From Vibrio sp. (lineage in GTDB: Bacteria; Pseudomonadota; Gammaproteobacteria; Enterobacterales; Vibrionaceae), in contig SLFB01000138.1 in assembly GCA_007124475.1 (NCBI GenBank), forward strand, positions 1-12,082: 12,082 bases of DNA. The letters are read 5' to 3'. Below, in pieces: positions 1 through 6,785 of this stretch. Position 1 is the first letter of the stretch. Each line of letters starts with the position of its first letter. Both the position numbers and the translations under genes were made by a program. Under the pieces are notes generated by a model. That model was given only the letters and a program-made list of their open reading frames with translations. It did no database searches and had not been told where the DNA came from.

Positions 1-170
1 AGGCGGCAAGTGAGTGACAAATTTGTCTGGAACAAATTTGAACAGCCGTAGGCTGGCCTGTGGTGAGAGCCACGGATGGCTCTCATAATCCTCATGAGCA
101 TAAGCAAACTATGTGATTAGGGTGAACGAACGTAGCCAACACCGCTGCAGCTTCAAGTAGGAAGGGTATA
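1..170 (+). repeat. ERIC element (left end cut by window) with an internal hairpin insertion
   Basis: The right part matches the ERIC (enterobacterial repetitive intergenic consensus) core as I remember it: GGGTGAACGAACGTAGCCAAC at about 120-140, then TGCAGCTTCAAGTA and the terminal GGGTATA at 164-170. The left edge, AGGCGGCAAG at 1-10, matches the ERIC segment GGCGGCAAGCGAATGAATCC. Between these matches, about 18-86 is extra sequence folding into three successive hairpins: 18-26 with 32-40, 43-47 with 51-55, and 64-72 with 77-85. The outer ERIC terminus lies before the window. ERIC elements are non-coding and palindromic, and are usually transcribed as part of flanking mRNAs. Confidence 0.8.
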
Positions 171-222
171 GGAAAAAATAATCATTGTCAGCGATGCTGA
201 TTAATGCTTTATTGAATAGGGT

Positions 223-298
223 TATATCCGAGCAACTTGGCGTAGCAGGTAAATGACAAGTCAGTTTATCCCCTGTAACCTCAAATCAAACGGGTATA
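223..298. repeat. 76-bp ERIC-like inverted-repeat element (MITE-like)
   Basis: The element starts TATATCCG (223-230) and ends CGGGTATA (291-298), terminal inverted repeats matching at 7 of 8 positions. Similarity continues inward to about 27 bp on each side (223-249 and 272-298), and the centre carries TGAC-AA-GTCA, so the whole element can fold into one long hairpin. Left half, spacing and right end also resemble ERIC: GCAGG 18 bases after TATA, CAAG, ATCCCC, and ACGGGTATA at the end. I read it as a diverged ERIC relative lacking the core. It ends 35 bp before the start codon at 334, so it lies in the leader or promoter of that gene. Confidence 0.55.
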
Positions 299-333
299 AA
301 GCATCTTAAAAATAACAAATAAGGGAGACTAGT

Positions 334-576
334 ATGTATCGTTTACTCGTCACTGCATTCACCTTAATCGTCGGTTTTTTTGCCCTGATCGTTGGTTTGT
401 TACTCGCCATCCCCTTGACGCTAATGGCTATCATTAGTGGCAAACGCCTCGAGTGGCAACTGCGCAGACGTCCTTTTCATCAAGCGCACAATAACGAGGG
501 AGAACATGTCATCGAAGGAGAGTTCGAAGAAGTATCCCGAGATGAATACCACTCCGAACAGAACACAAAATCATAA
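334..576 (+). CDS. small membrane protein, unknown function
   Basis: An 80-residue protein. Residues 3-36 are strongly hydrophobic, enough for one long or two short membrane segments broken near a proline (residue 27). A basic patch follows (GKRLEWQLRRRP), then an acidic, polar tail containing VIEGEFEEVSRDE. By the positive-inside rule the basic stretch and tail should be cytoplasmic. The start is well supported: AAGGGAG lies six bases before ATG 334. The conserved-looking VIEGEFEE motif suggests a genuine family, but I do not recognise it and assign no function. It stands alone between an ERIC-like element and the convergent yghU gene. Confidence 0.75.
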   Translation: MYRLLVTAFTLIVGFFALIVGLLLAIPLTLMAIISGKRLEWQLRRRPFHQAHNNEGEHVIEGEFEEVSRDEYHSEQNTKS

Positions 577-587
577 CGGCTTTGTTA

Positions 588-609
588 GGTTATGCTGCCA
601 TTCATAACC
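588..609. terminator. small hairpin between convergent genes
   Basis: GGTTATG (588-594) pairs perfectly with CATAACC (603-609) around an 8-base loop, between the ends of the 80-residue protein gene and yghU. A third copy of the arm, CATAAC at 572-577, overlaps the stop codon and could pair with 588-594 instead. There is only a weak T-run on either side, so a bidirectional terminator is plausible but not secure. Confidence 0.35.
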
Positions 610-612
610 AAT

Positions 613-1470
613 TTATGAACGCTGAGCTAAAGCTTGATCGATGTCTAGCTCACTGTGTCGCTCCGCTAGTTGCTCCCAGCCTTCACCCCAGGTTCGGTTG
701 ACAATTCGACCACGTTTGACCGCTGGTCGCTCTGATACCATTTTTGCCCAGCGTTGGAGGTGCTGATAAGCGTCAACATCCAAAAACTCCCCAGCATCGT
801 AAATATTATTCAGTACTAAGTTTCCATACCAAGGCCAAATAGCCATATCAGCAATCGTATAATCCTCACCCGCGATATAGGTTTGGCTGGCTAATTGTTT
901 ATCCAATACATCAAGCTGGCGCTTGGTTTCCATAGTAAAACGATTAATCGGATAGGCAAATTTCTCTGGGGCATAAGCATAAAAATGACCAAATCCGCCA
1001 CCTAAATAGGGAGCAGATCCTTGCAGCCAAAATAACCAATTCATGGTTTCAGTTCGCTCAGCTAATCCTTGGGGTAAAAAATGCTCAAATTTTTCCGCAA
1101 GATACAATAATATATTACCCGATTCGAACACACGAATTGGCTCTGCAGCAGAGCGATCAATCAAAGCGGGTATCTTCGAATTCGGGTTTATATCAACGAA
1201 TCCTGAACTAAACTGCTCGCCATCCCCTATTTTGATCAGAAATGCATCATACTCGGCCTCTTTAATTCCCAGAGCTAATAACTCCTCGAGCATAATGGTT
1301 ACTTTTTGCCCGTTGGGTGTTCCCATTGAGTACAGCTGAAGTGGATGGTTACCGCTAGGGAGCTGTTGCTCAAAACGAGCTCCCGAGTCAGGTCGATTTA
1401 TACTGGCCCACTGTCCACCATTTTCAGTATCCATAGACCAGACTTTTGGTGGGATATAACTTTGTGTCAT
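613..1470 (-). CDS. yghU: glutathione-dependent disulfide-bond oxidoreductase YghU
   Basis: A 285-residue protein of the Nu-class glutathione S-transferase-like family, very close to E. coli YghU (about 288 residues) over nearly its whole length as I remember that sequence. The N-terminal thioredoxin-like domain holds LYSMGTPNGQKV with the TPN motif (51-53), the cis-proline loop NPNSKIP (95-101) and the glutathione-binding ES pair (116-117). The all-helical C-terminal domain carries the conserved ETMNWLFWLQG, GGGFGHFY, DYTIADMAIWPW and ERPAVKRGRIVNRT segments. Family members reduce disulfides such as 2-hydroxyethyl disulfide with glutathione, without a catalytic cysteine, in the cytoplasm. 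The start is fixed by GGAG six bases before the ATG (1468-1470). It is a single-gene unit, divergent from the cold-shock gene. Only the last ten or so residues differ clearly from E. coli. Confidence 0.95.
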   Translation of the reverse strand: MTQSYIPPKVWSMDTENGGQWASINRPDSGARFEQQLPSGNHPLQLYSMGTPNGQKVTIMLEELLALGIKEAEYDAFLIKIGDGEQFSSGFVDINPNSKIPALIDRSAAEPIRVFESGNILLYLAEKFEHFLPQGLAERTETMNWLFWLQGSAPYLGGGFGHFYAYAPEKFAYPINRFTMETKRQLDVLDKQLASQTYIAGEDYTIADMAIWPWYGNLVLNNIYDAGEFLDVDAYQHLQRWAKMVSERPAVKRGRIVNRTWGEGWEQLAERHSELDIDQALAQRS

Positions 1471-1800
1471 TTTTCACTCCTTGTTATAAACGGGTTAACC
1501 ACATCATTAATCCGCTTGAAAGATCGATAGATCTCCAACAGATATTGGGGCAGACCAGTTGCGATCAAGTTATAGTTAACTGCATTGATTAAAAATAACG
1601 CTCGCTATTTATTCGACAACGTGTATAGTGAATTCGGCTCTTAATATAGAGTTGTTAATGTGACATAAAGTGTAAGTTTTTGATCAGATGACCATCGATA
1701 CCCTTCGTTTAGTACCTGCACGAGTTTACCTTCATCAACCATTTAATAACTTATCTATCAGCCAATTTCACTTAATGTTATTAAAAATATAGAGGTAACT
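1471..1800. other. divergent intergenic region: yghU promoter and cold-shock leader
   Basis: This 330-bp stretch holds no credible gene. Near yghU it contains a 14-bp palindrome AGATC-GATA-GATCT (1521-1534) with two GATC sites. On the cold-shock side a TATAGT (1624-1629) could be the -10 element, although no good -35 lies 17 bases upstream. Transcription from there would give a leader of about 165 nt, similar to the long untranslated leaders of cspA-type mRNAs, which act as cold-responsive RNA structures. I could not identify a clear cold box. Confidence 0.5.
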
Positions 1801-2013
1801 ATGTCAGGTAAAGTGACAGGTTCAGTAAAATGGTTTAACGAAACTAAAGGCTTCGGCTTCCTTACTCCAGACAACGGTGGCAGTGACGTTTTTGTTCACT
1901 TCAACTCAATCGTTTCTGACGGTTTTAAAACACTCGCTGAAGGCCAAAAAGTAAGCTTCAACGTAGAGCAGGGCAAAAAAGGCCCTCAAGCAGATCAAGT
2001 AACTGTTCTGTAA
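1801..2013 (+). CDS. cspA: CspA-family cold-shock protein (RNA chaperone)
   Basis: A 70-residue single cold-shock domain, the standard family length. It contains the canonical GSVKWFNETKGFGFL with RNP1 (KGFGFL, 16-21) and RNP2 (VFVHF, 30-34), then FKTLAEGQKVSF and the GKKGPQADQV tail. These proteins form a five-stranded beta-barrel that binds single-stranded RNA or DNA through the exposed aromatic residues (W11, F12, F18, F20, F31, H33, F34) and melts mRNA structure, mainly after a temperature drop. GAGG ends five to six bases before the ATG. The very long A/T-rich leader and a downstream hairpin indicate a monocistronic unit. Vibrios carry several csp paralogues, so which one this is (cspA or cspV, for example) is not settled from the sequence. 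Confidence 0.93.
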   Translation: MSGKVTGSVKWFNETKGFGFLTPDNGGSDVFVHFNSIVSDGFKTLAEGQKVSFNVEQGKKGPQADQVTVL

Positions 2014-2022
2014 TCAAGTTTC

Positions 2023-2055
2023 GATGGTGTGACCCATGGTCACGCCATTATTTAT
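2023..2055 (+). terminator. hairpin terminator of the cold-shock gene
   Basis: GGTGTGACC (2026-2034) pairs with GGTCACGCC (2038-2046), with one G-T wobble, around a 3-base loop. The stem extends by A-T pairs on the outside and is followed by ATTATTTATT. It begins 12 bases after the csp stop codon. The T-run is interrupted, so termination may be partial. Confidence 0.65.
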
Positions 2056-2198
2056 TACCTCCCAACCCTTTCTCTACTTCGAGAAAACTTGCCACTGATG
2101 AATCCTAACAAACCTCTATTTATCCTCGCTTAACGCTATAGAATAGAGAAACTATAAATGCACGATTTACACTTCCTTTTGTGCAATAAATCGAACAT

Positions 2199-2225
2199 TT
2201 GGCTTCTGACACTGGTCTTTATAAC
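2199..2225 (+). promoter_or_regulatory. candidate promoter of the 52-residue protein gene
   Basis: TTGGCT (2199-2204) and TATAAC (2220-2225) are separated by 15 bases, shorter than the ideal 17. The -10 hexamer has five of six consensus bases. It abuts the perfect palindrome at 2225-2244, where transcription would begin. Confidence 0.4.
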
Positions 2226-2244
2226 TCATTAGTGTACTAATGAG
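2225..2244. promoter_or_regulatory. perfect 20-bp palindrome, likely operator
   Basis: CTCATTAGT (2225-2233) and ACTAATGAG (2236-2244) are exact inverted copies separated by GT. The symmetric half-sites and the position directly after a -10-like TATAAC fit a dimeric repressor blocking transcription start. I do not recognise the motif as the site of a named regulator. A short RNA hairpin in the leader is the alternative reading. Confidence 0.5.
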
Positions 2245-2257
2245 AATCCTTTACTTT

Positions 2258-2416
2258 ATGGATAATAGCAGCATGGCCAAAGCACCCAAAAAATCTAAAG
2301 CAACTGAACCTCAAGCGAACAGTAATGAGAAGCTTCCTCTCACACAGCATCAAACCAGAAAACGAATTGAAGATATTCTTGAACAAAGAGCCTTTGAAAA
2401 GCAGTATGGTTCATAA
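2258..2416 (+). CDS. small basic protein, possibly PA3496-family
   Basis: A 52-residue open frame. It starts MDNSSMAKAPKKSKATEP, a lysine-rich polar N-terminus, and ends with a probable amphipathic helix, TRKRIEDILEQRAFEKQYGS. The arginine-rich RKRIEDxLEQR segment resembles the C-terminal helix of the PA3496 family of putative envelope-integrity proteins as I recall it, but this is tentative. There is no signal peptide or membrane segment. The start is uncertain: ATG 2258 and ATG 2273 (giving MAKAPKKSK, 47 residues) are in frame and neither has a strong ribosome site, with a weak GGAT before 2273. Support for a real gene comes from the upstream promoter and palindrome, the downstream inverted repeat and the coherent composition. 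Confidence 0.6.
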   Translation: MDNSSMAKAPKKSKATEPQANSNEKLPLTQHQTRKRIEDILEQRAFEKQYGS

Positions 2417-2746
2417 ATAGCAAATAACCAGCTGCCTTTTAGCTCGATTATTCCCTTAACTTGCTAAAAGGCTAATCGCCTTACTCTATCATTATCTGTA
2501 AACCCAAGGATATAACACGAACATTTCGTATAAAAAACATTCGAATTACTTAATATCCTCTGCTATCGGCTGATATTTTTTGTCTCCAGCACACAATTTG
2601 TAATACCATACCCCACCTTAAAAACCCCGTACTCTATCGACTGCATGATTGTGGCCAACATTCGCTCTCGGCATCAAAAAGTGAGTTGTTGTACATGACA
2701 CATAAGCCATCAATCTTCGCAACCATTCGATTAAAAGAGGAAATGG
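2417..2746. other. intergenic region before yhdT-panF
   Basis: Apart from the inverted repeat at 2434-2472 I see no gene in these 330 bp. The rest is A/T-rich, with CGAACATTTCG and AACATTCGAA near 2518-2548 as short imperfect repeats. The promoter of yhdT-panF must lie here, but no pair of hexamers is convincing. Confidence 0.4.
2434..2472 (+). repeat. 10-bp perfect inverted repeat after the 52-residue gene
   Basis: GCCTTTTAGC (2434-2443) is exactly inverted at 2463-2472 around a 19-base loop. It begins 17 bases after the stop codon. No T-run follows, so it may be an mRNA 3'-end stabiliser or a factor-dependent terminator rather than a classic intrinsic terminator. Confidence 0.5.
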
Positions 2747-3028
2747 ATGAATCAACCAGTGTGTATAATTCGACAGACTCATCGAGAAGCATTAGCAGCC
2801 ATACTATTAACTGTCGGCTACTTTATCTGGTGGTACACAACCGCTTATGGTTTCGCCTCTTCTTTGGACGACACTGACTTACCAAGCCTGTACCTAGGAA
2901 TGCCATTATGGTTTTTACTATCGTGCGTCATTGGGCCACTGCTGTTTACTTTACTCTGTGCACTCATGGTGAAATTCATTTACCGCGATATTCCCCTTGA
3001 ACCTAACCTTAGTCACTCCGATGAATAA
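2747..3028 (+). CDS. yhdT: YhdT family membrane protein (DUF997), PanF partner gene
   Basis: A 93-residue inner-membrane protein with two hydrophobic segments, roughly residues 16-37 (AAILLTVGYFIWWYTTAYGF) and 53-79 (LWFLLSCVIGPLLFTLLCALMVKF). The family hallmark MVKFIYRDIPLE (about 74-85) is identical to the end of E. coli YhdT as I remember it, and the small size fits (80 residues there). AGAGG sits six bases before ATG 2747. The stop overlaps the panF start (ATGAATAA), the same yhdT-panF order as in enterobacteria and a sign of translational coupling. The conserved pairing suggests a helper or regulatory role for the pantothenate symporter, but the biochemical function is unknown. Confidence 0.93.
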   Translation: MNQPVCIIRQTHREALAAILLTVGYFIWWYTTAYGFASSLDDTDLPSLYLGMPLWFLLSCVIGPLLFTLLCALMVKFIYRDIPLEPNLSHSDE

Positions 3029-4502
3029 CCAACTACTACTGCCTTTAGTTATCTACTTAGTTGGCGTCTTCGCCATTGCCTTTTTTAGCCGCCACAAAAC
3101 CAGTGGCCAGGGTTTTCTAAATGAATACTTTCTTGGCGGAAGAAGTATGGGTGGTTTTGTACTAGCTATGACTCTCGCCGCCACCTATGCTAGTGCTAGC
3201 AGCTTCATCGGCGGCCCAGGTGCCGCGTATAAATTAGGTTTAGGTTGGGTACTGTTGGCCATGATTCAATTACCGGCCACTTGGCTAACTTTAGGGGTAT
3301 TAGGGAAAAAGTTTGCTATTGAAGCCCGTCGCCATAATGCCCTGACGCTAAATGACATGCTATACGCACGGTTTAAAAGCCGTAGTGTCGTGATCTTAGC
3401 CTCGAGTGCCTTATTACTCGCCTTTTTTGGCACTATGGTCGTTCAGTTTGTTGGTGGAGCTCGTTTACTACAGACCGTGACCGGACTTTCTTACCAACAC
3501 GGTTTAATGATCTTTGCTTTTACGGTCGGTCTCTACACAACGATTGGCGGCTTTCGCGCTGTAGTCTTAACCGATACCGTACAAGGGATCATGATGCTAA
3601 TCGGTACGTTTGTATTGTTAGCTGGAATTATCCATGCAGGCGGTAGTCTTGGCGCCATAGTGACGAAGCTTCATCATATTGATCCAGCGCTGATCACCCC
3701 TTATGGGCCTGATCAATTTCTCAGTCAGCCTTTTATGTTGAGCTTTTGGATACTGGTTTGTTTTGGTGTGATTGGTTTACCTCATGCGGCAGTACGCTGC
3801 ATGTCGTATAAAGACAGCCAATCATTGCATAAAGGCATTATTTTCAGCACTATTATGATGGCTTTATTAATGTTTGGAACCCATTTATCTGGCGCTTTAG
3901 GGCGTGCAATTGTGCCGGAGCTCAGCAGTCCAGATCAAATCATGCCGACACTCATGATCACTGTGCTACCTCCTCTATTAGCTGGAGTATTTCTCGCCGG
4001 TCCAATGGCCGCGATCATGTCGAGTATCGATTCGCAATTAATCCAAGCGTCAGCAACATTATTGAAAGATCTTTATCTGAATTACATTAATCCACAACTG
4101 GTACAGCAACCACAAGGAGAGAGGAAGCTCGCTCGGTTATCACTGTGGGTAACACTGATTTTTGCTTTATTAGTTTTTTTCGCCGCCACCAACCCACCAG
4201 AAATGATCATCTGGCTTAATCTGATGGCATTAGGCGGGCTACAAGCTGTCTTTCTTTGGCCTTTGGTGCTCGGGTTATACTGGAAAAAAGCTTCATCTGC
4301 CGGCGCACTAAGCTCGATGGTGATTGGATTAACCACCTATATTTGTCTAATGTGGTTAAAACCTGATTTAGCGGGTATTCATCCAATTGTACCCACTCTG
4401 CTTGGCGGACTAATCAGCTTTATTGTTATCAGTTACCTCAAACCCGATCCTGACAAAGGCATTAAGTTAGATAACGATCATTTACTTAAGACTCAACACT
4501 AG
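3021..4502 (+). CDS. panF: sodium/pantothenate symporter PanF
   Basis: A 493-residue member of the sodium:solute symporter (SSS) family that takes up pantothenate, the coenzyme A precursor, with Na+ across the inner membrane. It matches E. coli PanF closely throughout: LNEYFLGGRSMGGFVLAMTL near residue 34, the SSFIGGPGAAYKLGLGWVLL block, GGFRAVVLTDTVQG (typical SSS core), LVCFGVIGLPHAAVRCMSYKDS, MAAIMSSIDSQLIQASATLLKDLYLN, and PPEMIIWLNLMALGGLQAVFLWPLVLGLYW. About 12-13 hydrophobic segments are visible. I chose ATG 3021 (MNNQLLLPLV) because it aligns with the family N-terminus and overlaps the yhdT stop by eight bases; an in-frame ATG at 2997 would add eight residues from within yhdT. The C-terminal tail is short and polar. 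Confidence 0.95.
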   Translation: MNNQLLLPLVIYLVGVFAIAFFSRHKTSGQGFLNEYFLGGRSMGGFVLAMTLAATYASASSFIGGPGAAYKLGLGWVLLAMIQLPATWLTLGVLGKKFAIEARRHNALTLNDMLYARFKSRSVVILASSALLLAFFGTMVVQFVGGARLLQTVTGLSYQHGLMIFAFTVGLYTTIGGFRAVVLTDTVQGIMMLIGTFVLLAGIIHAGGSLGAIVTKLHHIDPALITPYGPDQFLSQPFMLSFWILVCFGVIGLPHAAVRCMSYKDSQSLHKGIIFSTIMMALLMFGTHLSGALGRAIVPELSSPDQIMPTLMITVLPPLLAGVFLAGPMAAIMSSIDSQLIQASATLLKDLYLNYINPQLVQQPQGERKLARLSLWVTLIFALLVFFAATNPPEMIIWLNLMALGGLQAVFLWPLVLGLYWKKASSAGALSSMVIGLTTYICLMWLKPDLAGIHPIVPTLLGGLISFIVISYLKPDPDKGIKLDNDHLLKTQH

Positions 4503-4540
4503 GCCTGTTGACCTTTCTCGACGAAAGCTTTGTAAGCAGA

Positions 4541-4570
4541 AAAATAAAAAGCGAGCCATTAAGGCTCGCT
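4541..4570 (-). terminator. intrinsic terminator of ackA
   Basis: On the minus strand AGCGAGCC pairs perfectly with GGCTCGCT (plus-strand 4563-4570 and 4550-4557) around a 5-base loop. It is followed by TTTTTATTTT (4550 down to 4541). It lies 22 bases past the ackA stop codon. The same stem, without a T-run on the plus strand, may also slow panF read-through. Confidence 0.85.
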
Positions 4571-4591
4571 AACATGGTGATTAATTGACAT

Positions 4592-5785
4592 TTACAGCAA
4601 TTCAATCGACTGCTGGGCAATCACAAATTCTTCGTTAGTCGGTACAACAAGAGCCACTGCACCTAATTGCTCAGATCTAGCAATAATCCCCGCGTTACCG
4701 AAACGAGCTTGCTCATTTCCTTGCTCATCTTCGACAAAACCAAGAATTTTTAAATTGCGTAAAATTTCACGGCGAATGGGCAGTGCATTTTCACCAATAC
4801 CTCCGGTAAAAATGATGCCATCTAAACTGTCTAAGGCAGCAAGATAAGAGGCAATGTATTTTGCCACTCGATAAGTGAAGACCTGAAAAGCTAATGTCGC
4901 ACCTTCATGGCCTTGATCCATCGCCTCCAAAATACCTCGAGCATCGCTGGTTAAACCGGATACTCCCAAAAAGCCAGACTCTTTATTTAAAGAATGGAAA
5001 ACTTGTTCCTGTGTCCAACCTTTTTTCAATAAAAACTCAATAATACCTGGATCAAGATCACCACAACGAGTACCCATCATTAAACCAGACAGTGGAGTGA
5101 AACCCATACTGGTATCAACACTTTGCCCATCTTTAATCGCACATACCGAAGCGCCATTACCTAAATGTACCGAAATAAAACTGCTCTGCTCAATGGGTTT
5201 ATTGAGCATATTTGCCGCCTCACGACTGACAAAATAGTGGCTAGTTCCATGGAAACCATAACGACGAATCCCAAACTCTGTATACAATGATTTAGCAATT
5301 CCGCCAGTGTAAGCTTTAGCTGGCATGGTTTGGTGAAAGGCGGTATCGAAAACCGCAAATTGCGGTAACTCCGGAAAAGCCTGTAAGGCGGCGCGCATAC
5401 CAATTGCATGAGCTTTATTATGCAATGGCGCTAAATCACTCAATGCTTCTACTTCTTGAATTATCTGCTGATCAAGTTTAACGGTTTGCGTGAATTTTTC
5501 ACCGCCATGAACAACACGGTGACCAATAGCCACAAGGTCATCGATAAGATCATAAGTTTTCACTAACTCAACCAGCTTTTCTACCGCTAACTGATGGTGA
5601 TTACTCTCACCTTCAATCACACTACTGGCTTTTTCACCGTTAAACTTCCAGCCCATTCGAGCATCATCAAGGCCGAAACATTCACCGAGACCACTCAGTA
5701 CGGCATCACCCGTATTAGCATTTATGACGGCAAATTTGAGTGATGAGCTACCAGAGTTAATCACCAACACATACGAGTTCGACAT
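4592..5785 (-). CDS. ackA: acetate kinase
   Basis: A 397-residue acetate kinase of the ASKHA fold, catalysing acetate + ATP to acetyl phosphate + ADP in the cytoplasm. Both family signatures are present: VLVINSGSSSLKF (6-18) and RRYGFHGTSHYF (174-185). Catalytic residues known from the Methanosarcina enzyme align: N10, R90 in GHRVVHGG, D147 in FDTAFH, H179, R240 in MMGTRCGDLDPG, and E385 near the end. I prefer ATG at 5785 (MSNSYVLVINSG), with AGGA eight bases upstream; the ATG at 5794 has AGG touching it. No pta is adjacent, which fits a second, stand-alone ackA as on V. cholerae chromosome II (from memory). It has its own promoter and terminator. A role in acetate assimilation or fermentation is inferred. 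Confidence 0.95.
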   Translation of the reverse strand: MSNSYVLVINSGSSSLKFAVINANTGDAVLSGLGECFGLDDARMGWKFNGEKASSVIEGESNHHQLAVEKLVELVKTYDLIDDLVAIGHRVVHGGEKFTQTVKLDQQIIQEVEALSDLAPLHNKAHAIGMRAALQAFPELPQFAVFDTAFHQTMPAKAYTGGIAKSLYTEFGIRRYGFHGTSHYFVSREAANMLNKPIEQSSFISVHLGNGASVCAIKDGQSVDTSMGFTPLSGLMMGTRCGDLDPGIIEFLLKKGWTQEQVFHSLNKESGFLGVSGLTSDARGILEAMDQGHEGATLAFQVFTYRVAKYIASYLAALDSLDGIIFTGGIGENALPIRREILRNLKILGFVEDEQGNEQARFGNAGIIARSEQLGAVALVVPTNEEFVIAQQSIELL

Positions 5786-5847
5786 GGGGAGCATCCTGTT
5801 TTCGAGTATGAATTTGAAGCCTGAGCTTCTCTTTTTTCGTGCTACCC

Positions 5848-5875
5848 ATTATTCAATAATTTTTGAATCTTTCAA
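5848..5875 (-). promoter_or_regulatory. candidate ackA promoter
   Basis: Reading the minus strand, TTGAAA (5875-5870) and AATAAT (5853-5848) are 16 bases apart, a good sigma-70 pair. The start of transcription would be near 5841, giving a leader of about 55 nt before ATG 5785. Confidence 0.5.
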
Positions 5876-5915
5876 CTTTTGTTTTGCTGTTTTGTCGCTG
5901 TCGACCATTTTTTTA

Positions 5916-5929
5916 TTGATCTATAACAA
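5916..5929. promoter_or_regulatory. FNR-like site upstream of ackA
   Basis: TTGATCTATAACAA differs from the FNR consensus TTGATNNNNATCAA at one position. Its centre is about 81 bp upstream of the inferred ackA transcription start. Oxygen-responsive control would suit acetate kinase, but one site of this quality can arise by chance in A/T-rich DNA. Confidence 0.3.
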
Positions 5930-6017
5930 ATAAGTGATACTTTTCTGGAAGCTAACATCATCGGCACAGATTCAGGTATAACCGAGCGAATTGCTGCAGT
6001 TAGTTTAGTATGACAAT

Positions 6018-6779
6018 TTAAGCCGTGTGATATAAGCACATCCTTTTGCCTTCTAGCTCCAAAACTCGAAAAGGTGTCTCGTAAATCTCTTCTAATACTT
6101 TTGCTTGAATCACTTCCTCAACAGTACCGCTTGCTACCACACTCCCTTTTTTTAAAGCGATAATTCGGTCAGAGTAACAAGATGCAAAATTAATATCATG
6201 GATAACCACAACCACCGCTTTATTTAATTCGTGAGCTAAGCGACGAATGGTTGCCATGATTTGCAGCGAGTGTTTGATGTCTAGATTATTTAAAGGCTCA
6301 TCCAAAAAAACACAATCGGTATCTTGGGCCATGACCATGGCAATAAACGCTAACTGACGTTGTCCACCACTTAATTCATCGAGAAACTTATGCTCCATAC
6401 TCTTGATATCAAGATAAGCAATGGCTTGATCAATAATCTGATTATCATTGACCGTCAACTTGCCTTGGGAATGAGGGAAACGGCCAAAAGCCACCAGTTC
6501 ACGCACGGTAAAACGCATAGTGAGGTTATTCGCCTGTCGTAAAACCGACAGTTTTTTAGCCAGACTTTTCGTGTCCCAATCCACTAACTCTCGGCTTTCG
6601 ATCCACACCTTACCCTCGTCACGTGTGATTAAGCGGCTCGCCATTGATAATAAGGTACTTTTTCCCGCACCATTAGGACCGATGATCGAGGTCACCTGCC
6701 CTTTAGGAAACTCAGCACTCGCTTGATGAACAACCGCTTGCGAGCCAAAATATTTAGTCAACTTATCGATTTGAATCAT
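6018..6779 (-). CDS. vctC: ferric-catecholate ABC transporter ATPase VctC
   Basis: A 253-residue ATP-binding subunit of an iron-siderophore importer (FepC/FecE type). Walker A is GPNGAGKST (34-42), the Q-loop is LRQ (Q82), the ABC signature is LSGGQ (136-140), Walker B is VFLDEP (157-162) and the switch histidine is H194 in VIHDINFA; all are intact. It binds the cytoplasmic face of the VctD/VctG permease pair and powers transport. The start is six bases after the vctG stop, so it is the last gene of the operon. No strong intrinsic terminator is visible in the roughly 230 bp before ackA. The assignment to the Vct system rather than another catecholate or FatE-like importer rests on overall resemblance and context. 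Confidence 0.88.
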   Translation of the reverse strand: MIQIDKLTKYFGSQAVVHQASAEFPKGQVTSIIGPNGAGKSTLLSMASRLITRDEGKVWIESRELVDWDTKSLAKKLSVLRQANNLTMRFTVRELVAFGRFPHSQGKLTVNDNQIIDQAIAYLDIKSMEHKFLDELSGGQRQLAFIAMVMAQDTDCVFLDEPLNNLDIKHSLQIMATIRRLAHELNKAVVVVIHDINFASCYSDRIIALKKGSVVASGTVEEVIQAKVLEEIYETPFRVLELEGKRMCLYHTA

Positions 6780-6785
6780 AATGGG

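Noticed and set aside
1043..1339. 98-residue open frame on the plus strand
   Set aside because: Lies wholly antisense to yghU, which is strongly conserved; composition is that of a shadow frame and no ribosome site was seen.
1521..1534. 14-bp palindrome AGATC-GATA-GATCT near yghU
   Set aside because: Short and built from two GATC sites; no matching promoter element positions it, so it could be chance.
2686..2877. 63-residue open frame overlapping yhdT
   Set aside because: Most of it is yhdT in another frame; the YhdT frame has the ribosome site and family match.
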